Below are positions 16,122-23,791 of a stretch of DNA of 32,153 nt, one piece after another. Where the stretch lies: NCBI GenBank assembly GCA_040414865.1, contig JBEDUR010000053.1:1-32153 (forward strand), written 5' to 3'. Made by a program: the position numbers and the translations under genes. The notes beneath the pieces were generated by a model. It saw only the letters and a program-made list of their open reading frames with translations. It did not search any database and was not told where the DNA came from. Numbering within the stretch: position 1 is the stretch's first letter; the number at the start of each line of letters is the position of its first letter. This DNA is from Palsa-461 sp040414865 (lineage in GTDB: Bacteria > Actinomycetota > Acidimicrobiia > Acidimicrobiales > RAAP-2).

Positions 16122-17306
16122 GTGGTCGAAGGCCAGGCCAGTGGCAGTTCGGCGTCCGACTCGAGCGTCGACGTCGCCGTGGCCGGCGGCGGGGTGATCG
16201 GGCTCTCCACGGCCTGGATGCTGGCGCGGTCGGGCCGCCGGGTGGCCGTGGTCGACCCCGAGCCGGGTCGAGGGGCCGCATGGGTCGCAGCCGGGATGTT
16301 GGCCCCGGCGAACGAGGCGCATTTCGGCGAGGAGGCGCTCACCCGGCTGCTCGTGGCCGGTGCGCAGCGTTGGCCCGAGTTCGCGTCCTCGCTAGAGGCG
16401 ACGGCCGGAGCACCCGTCGACTACGAGCCGTCGAACACGGTGGTGGTCGCGGCCGACCCCTCCGATCGGGCGGCGCTCACGAAGCTCTTGGACTTCCGGG
16501 GTGCGATCGGCCTCCAGTCGCGTCGTCTCGGGGCTTCCGAGTGCCGCCAGCTGGTCCCGGCCCTCTCCCCCGCCGTTTGCGGTGGAGCGGAGGTGCCCGG
16601 CGACCACCAGGTCGACAACCGGGCCCTCGTCGGGGCGCTGCTCGCCGCGTGCGCCGTCGAGCGCGTCCAGCGCGTCGGCGACCGGGTGGCGCACCTCGAC
16701 CTGGGTCGCGATGGGTCGGTGGTCGGCTTGACCACCGACTGTGGCCAGCGGATCGCCGCCCCGGTCGTGGTGGCGGCGATGGGCTGGCGCACCTCGGCCC
16801 TGGCCGGGGTGCCTGCCGGGGTTCTCCCAGAGGTCCGCCCGGTGAAGGGCCACGTCCTGCGGCTGCGGAGCCGTGAGCGCCTCCTCGAGCGCACGGTCCG
16901 GGGCCTGGTCCGGGGCCGGGCCTGCTATCTGGTCCCCAGACGCGACCAGTCGCTCGTGATTGGGGCCACGGTCGAGGAGATGGGCGAAGACCTCCGGGTC
17001 CAAGCCGGGGCGGTTCACGCCCTGCTCGACGACGCCCGGTCGCTCGTACCGGGCGTTGACGAGCTCGAGCTCGTCGAGTGCTCGGTCGGACTGCGACCGG
17101 GCAGCGCGGACAACGGCCCCCACGTCGGTTGGACCGAGGTCCCGGGGCTGGCGGTGGCCACCGGGCACTTCCGCAACGGGATCCTGTTGACCCCCATCAC
17201 CGCCGAGTCGATCACCGCCCTCCTCGAGGGCAGCGAGGTGGCTCCGGAGCTGGCCGCGTTCGGGCCATGCGGACGCCGGCACGAGCCGGTCTCGGGGCCG
17301 ACGTGA
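16122..17306 (+). CDS. thiO: Glycine oxidase ThiO
   Basis: A 394-residue FAD-dependent amine oxidase of the DAO family. VDVAVAGGGVIGLSTAWMLA at 16-35 is the FAD-binding Rossmann motif (GGGVIG 22-27), and AAWVAAGMLAPANEAHF at about 52-68 is the ThiO/glycine-oxidase signature. Later segments include PVKGHVLRL and GLRPGSADNGPHVG, both shared with ThiO proteins. The enzyme oxidises glycine to the imine used for the thiazole ring of thiamine in the cytosol. GTG 16122 lies six bases after TAACAT, consistent with a leaderless message. Its stop overlaps the thiS start (GTGA), so the two are co-translated. thiS downstream supports ThiO over other DAO members. Confidence 0.92.
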   Translation: MVEGQASGSSASDSSVDVAVAGGGVIGLSTAWMLARSGRRVAVVDPEPGRGAAWVAAGMLAPANEAHFGEEALTRLLVAGAQRWPEFASSLEATAGAPVDYEPSNTVVVAADPSDRAALTKLLDFRGAIGLQSRRLGASECRQLVPALSPAVCGGAEVPGDHQVDNRALVGALLAACAVERVQRVGDRVAHLDLGRDGSVVGLTTDCGQRIAAPVVVAAMGWRTSALAGVPAGVLPEVRPVKGHVLRLRSRERLLERTVRGLVRGRACYLVPRRDQSLVIGATVEEMGEDLRVQAGAVHALLDDARSLVPGVDELELVECSVGLRPGSADNGPHVGWTEVPGLAVATGHFRNGILLTPITAESITALLEGSEVAPELAAFGPCGRRHEPVSGPT

Positions 17307-17530
17307 CCGGTGACGGCGACCCCGAGCCGATTGCCATCGTGCTCAACGGCGAGGATCGGCTGGTCGAGCCGGACACCTGCATCGACTCGCTGATCACGCT
17401 GGTCGGCGTCGCGCGCCGCGGGATCGCGGTGGCCGTCGACGGCGAGGTGGTGCCGCGCTCGCGCTGGGGCAGCCGCACGGTCCTGGCCGGCGCCCGGGTG
17501 GAGATCGTCTCGGCGGCGGCCGGCGGATGA
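17303..17530 (+). CDS. thiS: Sulfur carrier protein ThiS
   Basis: A 75-residue ubiquitin-like protein. The core IAIVLNGEDRLVEPDTCIDSL is followed by GIAVAVDGEVVPRSRW (40-55), a ThiS hallmark, and the chain ends in Gly-Gly (74-75), the residues adenylated by ThiF and then thiocarboxylated to deliver sulfur for the thiazole ring. GTG 17303 overlaps the thiO stop by four bases, which sets the start. The thiazole synthase gene thiG, often next in line, is absent; the next gene on this strand is an unrelated lipoprotein. thiG and an adenylating enzyme must lie elsewhere if the pathway works. Confidence 0.92.
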   Translation: MTGDGDPEPIAIVLNGEDRLVEPDTCIDSLITLVGVARRGIAVAVDGEVVPRSRWGSRTVLAGARVEIVSAAAGG

Positions 17531-17615
17531 GCAGTTGTTCGGGACCTGGGTATGTGACGAGAATGTGCCCCCGGCTGGGCCCGAACCCAGCCAGATCTCA
17601 AGGCGAGGTCACCGA

Positions 17616-18347
17616 GTGAGACCACTTGGAGCGGTGGTGCCCAAGCGCTTGCCATGGCTCGCGGCCGCGTTGGTCGCGGCCGGGTCGCTCACCCTCGCCT
17701 GCTCGGGGGCCGCCGGAGCAGCGCAGAGCGCGAAGCAACTCTTGCAGCAGGCGATCACCGCGACCGAGTCGGCGCAGTCGTTCACCCTTGTCGGGACAGT
17801 GACGGAGAGTAAGCAGACCATCTCGTTCCGCGTCAGCTCGGACACCACGAACGGCCAAGGTGAAGGGTCGCTCTCCATCAAGAAGGGCACGGCTGAGATG
17901 CGGCTCGTGGCCGGAACGGTGTACCTGAAGGGTGACGCGAAGTTCTGGACCGAAGAGAGCGGCAAGAGCGCAGCCAGCGAGTTGGCCGGCCGGTGGGTGA
18001 GCACATCGGTGAACAGCACGACCGGCAAGCAGCTCGCGACCTTTGTCAACGGCTCCGAGTTTCTGAAGGAGTTGTTCAACTCGAACCAGAACAACTCGGT
18101 TTTCGCCTTTGCCGGGACGGCGAAGGTGGACGGCCAACCCGCCACCGTGATCACCGGGCACGACAAGAAGAACACCACCGGCGGAAAGGTCTACGTGGCC
18201 AAGTCGCCGACGCCGTATGTCCTGCGGCTGGTCTTCCACTCGAGCTCGGGGTCCGGGTCGCTCAACTTCTCGGGGTACAACCAGCCGGTGAACCCAGTGG
18301 CCCCGACCGGTGCCATCAACCTCGACACCCTCGGTGCATCGGGCTGA
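17616..18347 (+). CDS. Putative lipoprotein, LppX/LprG-like fold
   Basis: A 243-residue exported protein. The N-terminus has basic residues (KR) before a hydrophobic run, LPWLAAALVAAGSLTLACSG, with a likely lipidated Cys after TLA, slightly off the standard lipobox. The mature part begins with AKQLLQQAITATESAQSFTLVG and continues in beta-rich stretches (KQTISFRVSSD, GEGSLSIKKGTAEMRLV, GTVYLKGDAKFW), a layout like the half-barrel of actinobacterial LppX/LprF/LprG lipid-binding lipoproteins. I infer cell-envelope location and possible lipid binding; the ligand is unknown. GTG 17616 has GAGG seven bases upstream, so I rejected the longer frame from 17535. It lies 85 bases after thiS and its end overlaps the bluB frame. 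Confidence 0.75.
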   Translation: MRPLGAVVPKRLPWLAAALVAAGSLTLACSGAAGAAQSAKQLLQQAITATESAQSFTLVGTVTESKQTISFRVSSDTTNGQGEGSLSIKKGTAEMRLVAGTVYLKGDAKFWTEESGKSAASELAGRWVSTSVNSTTGKQLATFVNGSEFLKELFNSNQNNSVFAFAGTAKVDGQPATVITGHDKKNTTGGKVYVAKSPTPYVLRLVFHSSSGSGSLNFSGYNQPVNPVAPTGAINLDTLGASG

Positions 18348-19014
18348 GGGCAACACCGGCCCGCTATCGCGGCACCCCGAGGAGCCCCGGCCCGTTGGCC
18401 TCTACGAGGCCATCGAGCTCCGACGGGACGTGCGGGCGGAATTCACCGGGGCCCCGATCGAGCCGGACGTGCTCGAGCGGATCCTGTCGGCCGCCCATGC
18501 TGCTCCGAGCGTCGGGCTGTCCCAACCCTGGGACTTCGTCCTCGTGCGGGACCCGACCCTGCGGCGTCGGTTCCACGAGCACGTGGCGACCGAGCGCGAC
18601 GTCTTTGCCGCGTCGTTGACCGGCGAGCGCGCCGAGCGTTTCGCCAACATCAAGATCGAGGGGATCCTGGAAGCCAGCCTGTCGATCGTCGTCACCTATG
18701 ACCCCGGCCGCGGCGCGCCGCAAGTGCTCGGCCGGCACGCCATCGCCGACGCCGGGCTGTACTCGGTGTGCCTGGCCATCGAGAACCTATGGCTGGCTGC
18801 GACCGCCGAAAGCCTCGGGGTCGGCTGGGTGTCCTTCTACCGCGAGAGGTTCCTGGCCGATCTCCTCGGCCTCCCCGACGGGATCCGTCCGGTGGCCTGG
18901 CTGTGCGTCGGGCCGGTGAGCCACTTCGAGGCGGTCCCCGACCTCGAGCGCCACGGCTGGCGGAGCCGAGTGCCGCTCGCCGAGGTCCTCCATGAGAACC
19001 ACTGGGGTCGCTGA
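18310..19014 (+). CDS. bluB: 5,6-dimethylbenzimidazole synthase BluB
   Basis: Up to 234 residues of a nitroreductase-fold flavoenzyme that breaks down reduced FMN with oxygen to give 5,6-dimethylbenzimidazole, the lower ligand of cobalamin. Family features are LYEAIELRRDVRAEF at 31-45 (FMN phosphate contacts), SAAHAAPSVGLSQPWDFVLV at 60-79, GLYSVCLAIENLWLAATAESLGVGWVSFY at 149-177 and RPVAWLCVGPV at 193-203. The start is not certain: ATG 18310 overlaps the lipoprotein gene by 38 bases, GTG 18334 is an alternative, and neither has a good ribosome binding site. The overlap suggests coupled translation. No other cobalamin gene is in the window, so the rest of the pathway is not shown. Confidence 0.9.
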   Translation: MPSTSTPSVHRAEGNTGPLSRHPEEPRPVGLYEAIELRRDVRAEFTGAPIEPDVLERILSAAHAAPSVGLSQPWDFVLVRDPTLRRRFHEHVATERDVFAASLTGERAERFANIKIEGILEASLSIVVTYDPGRGAPQVLGRHAIADAGLYSVCLAIENLWLAATAESLGVGWVSFYRERFLADLLGLPDGIRPVAWLCVGPVSHFEAVPDLERHGWRSRVPLAEVLHENHWGR

Positions 19015-19081
19015 TAGGCGGGGCGCTCTGGCCTCACTGCTCCGGTCCGGTGTCAAACTCAACCGGTCCCGGCCCAACCCC

Positions 19082-19087
19082 TATCCT
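19082..19087 (+). promoter_or_regulatory. Possible -10 element upstream of the LLM oxidoreductase
   Basis: TATCCT lies 26 bases before ATG 19114, leaving a short leader that contains the AGGGGG ribosome binding site. I saw no good -35 match at the usual distance, so the call is weak. Confidence 0.25.
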
Positions 19088-19113
19088 TCGGGGCGACGAG
19101 AGGGGGGATGCAC

Positions 19114-20049
19114 ATGGAGCTTCGGGTGTTCACCGAGCCCCAACAGGGTGCGACCTACGCCCAGCTGTTGGCGGTGGCCAGGAAGGCCGAGGAGTCTGGC
19201 TACGGCGCCTTCTTCCGGTCCGACCACTACCTGAAGATGGGTTCGGTGAGCGGCGAGCCTGGGCCGACCGACGCCTGGATCACCCTGGCCGGTCTGGCCC
19301 GGGATACCGAGCGCATCCGGCTCGGCACGCTGCTCACTGCGGGGACGTTTCGGTTGCCCGGTCCGTTGGCCGTGTCCGTGGCCGAGGTCGACCACATGAG
19401 TGGCGGCCGGATTGAGCTCGGCCTCGGTGCAGGCTGGTACGAGGCCGAGCACACCGCCTACGGGATCCCCTTCCCGACTCTTAAGGAGCGGTTCGAGCGA
19501 CTCGGAGAGCAGGTCGAGATCATCACCGGCCTGTGGACCACGCCGGCCGGCGAGACGTTCTCGTTCTCCGGGCGCCACTACCGGCTGACTGACAGCCCGG
19601 CCCTGCCCAAGCCGCTCCAGCGGCCGCACCCGCCGCTCGTGATCGGCGGGCATGGCGCACGGCGGACGCCCGCGCTCGCCGCCCGATTCGCCGCCGAGAT
19701 CAATGTCCCGTTCGGCTCGGTCGCGGCGTCCGAGGCCATGTTTGAGCGAACCGACGCGGCCTGCGGGCGGATCGGCCGGGACCCCTCGACCCTCACCCGC
19801 TCGGTGGCTCAGGTGCTCTGCTGCGGCAAGGACGAGGCCGAGCTGGCCCGTCGGGCCGGGCGGATCGGCCGCCAGGTCGACGAGCTGCGGGCCCATGGTC
19901 TGGCCGGCACCCCCGCCGAGTTGCTGGACAAGCTCGCCCAGTTCGCGGCGATCGGGGTGAGCCGGGTCTACCTCCAGGCCCTCGACCTCGCCGACCTGGA
20001 CCACCTCGAGCTGGTGGCGAGCGAGGTGATGCCGCAGCTGGCGCGCTAG
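19114..20049 (+). CDS. LLM-class (F420-dependent type) oxidoreductase
   Basis: A 311-residue luciferase-like TIM-barrel protein. It has ELRVFTEPQQGATYAQLLAVARKAEESGYGAFFRSDHYL at the N-terminus, TERIRLGTLLTAGTFRLPGPLA, and VDHMSGGRIELGLGAGWYEAEHTAYGIPFP, all standard for this family. In actinobacteria this subgroup usually uses F420 rather than FMN; substrate and true cofactor cannot be told from sequence. ATG 19114 is preferred over ATG 19108 because AGGGGG at 19101-19106 is seven bases before the former and only one before the latter. It ends 31 bases from the converging MFS gene. Expected length and no damage. Confidence 0.88.
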   Translation: MELRVFTEPQQGATYAQLLAVARKAEESGYGAFFRSDHYLKMGSVSGEPGPTDAWITLAGLARDTERIRLGTLLTAGTFRLPGPLAVSVAEVDHMSGGRIELGLGAGWYEAEHTAYGIPFPTLKERFERLGEQVEIITGLWTTPAGETFSFSGRHYRLTDSPALPKPLQRPHPPLVIGGHGARRTPALAARFAAEINVPFGSVAASEAMFERTDAACGRIGRDPSTLTRSVAQVLCCGKDEAELARRAGRIGRQVDELRAHGLAGTPAELLDKLAQFAAIGVSRVYLQALDLADLDHLELVASEVMPQLAR

Positions 20050-20080
20050 GACACGTGCCTTGCCGCCGGCGCCTAGTCGA

Positions 20081-21886
20081 TCAGGGGAGCACCCGCTCGT
20101 CGGTGGCCAAGCTCTCAGTGCTGAGTGAGGGGACGGGAACCGGTCGTGCCGGGGCGACGGTCGGCTCGGGCGCCTCGGCCGCGGTCTCCTGGTGCACGTA
20201 CTTCTTGCCCATGGACCAGGCGGCACCGGCGGCGAGCAGGCAGGCGATCGCGGCGAAGTCGAAGGCCTCCCGGAGCCCGCGGTCGAAGGGTCCGCTGATC
20301 AGCTGGGGGAAGAAGCTTCGGCCCGTCACGTACGCGGCCCGCGCCGGGGGCAGGTGAGCAAGGGTCGGACCGAGCAGGCTCTTCATCGGGTTGTACCCCA
20401 AGAAGGCGGCGAAGAGGCTTCCCACCGGCGGCAGTTGCGAGACCTTGGAGGCTGAGTGGGACGGCACTCCCTGGGCGACCAGTCCGTGGTAGAGGGCGCC
20501 GGGGAGGGTCGAGGAGAGGCCCAGGATGATCAGGGTGAAGAACACGCCGATCGACAGCACCATGGCGGTGCTCATGGCCGTGTTCAGCATGCCGGCCCCC
20601 GAGCCCCGCTGGCTGGGAGGCACGCTGTTCATGACTCCAGCCTGGATCGGGGCGACGAACACCCCCATCGCGAGGCCGAGGAGGAAGATGATCCCGCCGA
20701 AGGCCAGGTAGTTGAAGTTGACGGGGAGGACTTCGAGCAGCACGAAGCCGAGAGCCGAGCCCACCATGCCCCCCGTGGCGAAGGGTCTGGGTCCGAAGTG
20801 GTCCGACAGGTAGCCCGACAGGGGTCCAGCCAGGAGGAACCCCGCGGTGAGGGGGAGCATGTAGATGCCCGCCCACAGCGGAGTGCGAGCGAAGTCGTAG
20901 CCGTGTTGGGGCAGCCAGATGCCCTGGAGCCAGATGATGAGGATGAACATGATCCCGCCACGGCCGATGGCCGAGAGGAAGGCCGCCGCGTTCCCGGCCG
21001 TGAACGCCCGGATCCTGAACAGCGGGAGGCGGAACATGGGGTGTTCGACCTTGGTCTCGATGATGCAAAACACCCCCAGTAGCGCGAGCCCGCCGAAGAT
21101 GGTCCCGAGCACCTTCGGGTTGGTCCAGCCCATGGTGTGACCCCCGTACGGGAGCAGCCCGTAGGTGATCCCGTAGACGACCCCGACAAGGCCGACGGCG
21201 AAGGTGAGGTTCCCCCACCAGTCGACCTTTGCCTTTCTCCGCACGCCGCGCTCTTCCAGTTTGAGGTAGCCCCAGACCGTGCCGAAGAGCCCGATCGGCA
21301 CCGAGACCCAGAACACCAGCCGCCAGTTCAAGGGACCGAGAATCCCGCCGAGCACCAGGCCGATGAACTGCCCGGCAATAGCGGCGCCCATGTTCACTCC
21401 GAGAGCGAGCCCCCGTTCGTTCGCCGGGAACGCATCGGTCAGGATGGCCGGCGAGTTGGCCATGAGGAACGCCGCCCCGATCCCCTGTCCGACACGCATC
21501 AGGATCAGGTACCACGCCCCTGAGGGTCCGTTCATCCACGAAATCGCGAGCAGGACCGAGAACATCGTGAAGATGGCGAACCCCAAGTTGTACAGCTTGA
21601 CCCGGCCGTACATGTCGCCAAGCCGCCCGAGACTGACGACGCACACCGCCATCACCACCATGAACCCGAGCAACATCCAGAGCAGATAGCTGGTGTTTGA
21701 CCCAACCAGCGGGTTCAACCCGATGCCCCGGAAGATGTTCGGCAGGGCGATGAGCACGATCGAGAGGTTGATCGTGGCCATCAGAATGCCGATGGTCGTG
21801 TTCGACAGGGCGATCCATTTGTAGCGGTCAGTTTGCGGATGGACGCCGTTGAGGCGCTCGGGGTTCCTGAGGGCCGCGTCAGTCAT
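20081..21886 (-). CDS. MFS transporter, DHA2-like with 14 predicted membrane segments
   Basis: A 601-residue inner-membrane transporter. Successive hydrophobic helices are clear, beginning with IGILMATINLSIVLIALPNI. The MFS motif A is visible as GRLGDMYGRVKLY in the loop after the second helix, and LMRVGQGIGAAFLMANSPAI contains the Arg/Gly pattern of motif B. Helix count and length fit the drug:proton antiporter-2 family, many of whose members export drugs or toxic compounds; the substrate here is unknown. A 50-residue cytosolic tail is rich in Pro, Ala and Glu. ATG 21886 is the family-like start; a GAGGAG lies about 18 bases upstream, farther than usual. No regulator gene adjoins it. Confidence 0.88.
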   Translation of the reverse strand: MTDAALRNPERLNGVHPQTDRYKWIALSNTTIGILMATINLSIVLIALPNIFRGIGLNPLVGSNTSYLLWMLLGFMVVMAVCVVSLGRLGDMYGRVKLYNLGFAIFTMFSVLLAISWMNGPSGAWYLILMRVGQGIGAAFLMANSPAILTDAFPANERGLALGVNMGAAIAGQFIGLVLGGILGPLNWRLVFWVSVPIGLFGTVWGYLKLEERGVRRKAKVDWWGNLTFAVGLVGVVYGITYGLLPYGGHTMGWTNPKVLGTIFGGLALLGVFCIIETKVEHPMFRLPLFRIRAFTAGNAAAFLSAIGRGGIMFILIIWLQGIWLPQHGYDFARTPLWAGIYMLPLTAGFLLAGPLSGYLSDHFGPRPFATGGMVGSALGFVLLEVLPVNFNYLAFGGIIFLLGLAMGVFVAPIQAGVMNSVPPSQRGSGAGMLNTAMSTAMVLSIGVFFTLIILGLSSTLPGALYHGLVAQGVPSHSASKVSQLPPVGSLFAAFLGYNPMKSLLGPTLAHLPPARAAYVTGRSFFPQLISGPFDRGLREAFDFAAIACLLAAGAAWSMGKKYVHQETAAEAPEPTVAPARPVPVPSLSTESLATDERVLP

Positions 21887-22173
21887 GGATGGATGATCGA
21901 AATTCTCCTCGTCGATGAACGGAGCGGGTCCGACCCTAGTGGGTGGCCGGTGGAGGGCGAACCTTTCCGGCCGCTACCGATTGCTTTGTTCGCGGGGCTC
22001 CTGCCCAGACGAAGAACCGGCGAGGCCCGGGAACCAGCGAGGTCGATAGTCGCCTGCCAGAGGCCGGGTGCCTTCCCGCTCCAGGAAGGGCACTGCCCTT
22101 GTTATGGCCCACCTCCCAACCAGTGTCCCTCGTCTACTGTCCCTCCTAACGACGACGACCGACCCCTAGGCGT

Positions 22174-22205
22174 GCTTCCGGCGGGGCCGACTCCCCGCCG
22201 GAAGC
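22174..22205. repeat. Perfect 13-bp inverted repeat with a 6-base loop
   Basis: GCTTCCGGCGGGG and CCCCGCCGGAAGC flank CCGACT. The stem is nearly all GC. It sits between two genes that point away from each other, with no T-run on either side, so an ordinary terminator for a known gene is not obvious. Confidence 0.8.
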
Positions 22206-22574
22206 CGGCAGTCTCGGCGAGGTGGCTGGGATGTGGACCGGCTCGGCTGCAGGGGGGTCGGCCGACGTTTCTTTCTCGGTCCGCCTACGTGCTGCGCAAG
22301 CCGATCCCGAATCCAACAGGGAGTTTGCGATCACAGCGTGGAGCTTCGAAATGGGCAGCCCGCGATGGTGTATCAGGAGAGCGGCGAGAAGCTGCGCTCG
22401 TGGGATCGCACGGATGATCTCGTCGCGGACACGTGGAAGTGTGCATCTGGGGTGATCCCGCCTTCCGGAAAGGGCGTAGCGGAGATGCTGACCGGACTGT
22501 ACTGAGCCCATGGCATCTGCTGGCAGGTTGCGATCTGGGACGAGCGCTTTACTGGGTCATGCTCGCGAGGCGCA

Positions 22575-22602
22575 TTGACATGGAAGCTGGTCGCACTACC
22601 GA
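22575..22602 (+). promoter_or_regulatory. Possible promoter of the small membrane protein
   Basis: A perfect TTGACA (22575-22580) is followed after 16 bases by TACCGA (22597-22602). A start about 7 bases downstream would leave a leader of some 30 bases containing the GGAGGGA ribosome binding site of the gene at 22641. Confidence 0.38.
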
Positions 22603-22640
22603 TTGATCTGTAACCACAGTTCACGCGGAGGGAGCGTTTG

Positions 22641-22880
22641 ATGAGCTCGAGTCTCGCGGTCACCATCTACGGCGTCTGCGCCGTCACTTTCATGATGGTC
22701 ATGTACGCCCTCGAATCTCGCGATCGGTTGTTCATTGCTGGGTTCGCGGCCGGGTGCGCTCTGTCAAGTGCCTATGGGTTCTTGGCCGGGGCGTGGCCGT
22801 TTGGGGTAGTGGAGGCAATTTGGGCTGCTGTGGCGATCCGGCGATTTATTGGCGCTGCCCCGACTCCGAACTCCTCATGA
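22641..22880 (+). CDS. Small integral membrane protein (79 residues)
   Basis: A 79-residue protein with about three hydrophobic segments: LAVTIYGVCAVTFMMVMYAL near the N-terminus, FIAGFAAGCALSSAYGFLAG in the middle, and WPFGVVEAIWAAVAIRRF near the end. The pattern YALESRDRLFIAGFAAGCALSSAYGFLxGAWPFGVVEAxWA is one I recognise from uncharacterised small membrane proteins common in actinobacteria. ATG 22641 follows GGAGGGA (22628-22634) by six bases; the preceding in-frame TTG 22638 is not the start. The function is unknown. It is isolated, with a pseudogene behind it. Confidence 0.72.
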   Translation: MSSSLAVTIYGVCAVTFMMVMYALESRDRLFIAGFAAGCALSSAYGFLAGAWPFGVVEAIWAAVAIRRFIGAAPTPNSS

Positions 22881-22970
22881 CATCGCATCGCCGGGCCTCG
22901 CGCCTACCGAGTAGGCCCCGCCGGCTTTAATCGCGCCCCTCGTGCACCCGACATACCGCTGGTCGGCCGG

Positions 22971-23185
22971 GACCGGTTTGACCAGCCATAACGATCCTTC
23001 ACCATCCAACCCTTTCGGCGGTGACGTCTGCGCCCGCACAATTCCCAGTGCTTCGTGCAGCATCTCCACCGCCGCGTTTCGTCATTCGCCTTCAGGGTCA
23101 GTTGGGCATTTGCCACGGTATGGGCAACGGAGATGCAGTGCTCTATCAAGCCGTCTCATTCCTTAGCGTCGTGCGGAGGGCGCAA
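22971..23185 (-). pseudogene. GNAT acetyltransferase remnant
   Basis: Reading the minus strand, APSARR is followed by a TAA stop where related genes have Gln (CAA), then GMRR in the same frame, then a frame change into LIEHCISVAHTVANAQLTLK, and then a second frame change (one base lost near 23076) into AAVEMLHEALGIVRAQ and a tail ending LWLVKP. This order matches the intact GNAT gene at 26855-27388, which reads APSAQRQGIGRMLMEHCISVARSQ, then ENTAARSLYEELGFVRRE and ends RSYELTL. The N-terminal half of the enzyme is not recognisable. One nonsense change and two frameshifts show it is dead. Confidence 0.75.
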
Positions 23186-23791
23186 GGGCCGAGCCACCAT
23201 TCGCGCAGGCACGGTGGCCGACGTCTACGTCGCCCCTTGGGGGCCCGCTCTTGGAAGAGGAAGAACGGGAGCCAGCACTTACCAGGTCTTTGCGCGTCCT
23301 CGAGTGACCCTTGGCGAGGGGTGATCAAGCACACTCTGGCCGCGCAAAGTCTTGTGGAAGTGCTGTGACTAGGGCCGTGCCCGGGTTCAGGTGACCGGTG
23401 TCTTCCACGCTTGCCGTTGGTGCTGGCGGTATGAACACCGGACTGTCATCGATCAAACTGGTGGGAAAGGGTACTTGCGATGAGCCGGCTCTTTGACGGG
23501 TCTGCCGCGTGCGAGAGTAACGAGGACCGGTGCGACTGTGATGTTGGGGTCTGGTACAAACCGTTCAGTCCGAGCGTTACTTCGTACGAGAGCACAGGAC
23601 AGTCGGGTTGTCGGGTTCGGCCTTCGGGCTTCACCGGCGCCTGAGCACACTGGTCCCGTCCGGGTTCGAGAGGCATCGCTAGCCGTGGCCGGGCGCGGAG
23701 AAGATGGTACGGGCGTGGTGGTCCGGCATCGGTCACCCGCGCTGGCGCGGGTGACCGATGCTCGCCGAGGGGTGGCACCGGCGATGCCGCT
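23186..23791. other. Gene-poor stretch before the membrane sensor gene
   Basis: About 600 bases without a convincing gene. The only notable content is the long palindrome at 23726-23761 and a doubtful 54-codon frame from ATG 23480 to 23644. No RNA gene was recognised. Confidence 0.4.
23726..23761. repeat. Perfect inverted repeat, 17-bp arms, 2-base centre
   Basis: The left arm 23726-23742 (GCATCGGTCACCCGCGC) is the exact reverse complement of the right arm 23745-23761, separated by TG. Its centre is 48 bases before the start of the downstream gene. The shape suits an operator for a dimeric regulator or a hairpin in the mRNA leader. No T-run follows. Confidence 0.85.

Larger units (their letters stand above)
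21887..22640. other. Long divergent intergenic region
   Basis: About 750 bases separate the MFS start from a small membrane-protein gene. Frames in it do not look like proteins. It contains the 13-bp hairpin at 22174-22205, a smaller AAGGGC/GCCCTT hairpin at 22086-22100 and a promoter-like pair near 22575. It may hold a non-coding RNA or regulatory DNA, but I cannot show that. Confidence 0.4.

Noticed and set aside
22233..22505. A 90-codon plus-strand frame and an overlapping 121-codon minus-strand frame
   Set aside because: Neither shows a protein-like hydrophobic pattern, a ribosome binding site or a known motif.
23480..23644. A 54-codon frame (MSRLFDGSAA...) with four Cys and a GAAAGGG eight bases upstream
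   Set aside because: Third positions are not GC-biased like real genes here, no family is recognised, and it lies in a decayed region; too weak to call.
23661..23670. CGGGTTCGAG, reminiscent of a tRNA T-loop
   Set aside because: No flanking T-stem or acceptor stem pairs, and no anticodon arm is found at the right distance.
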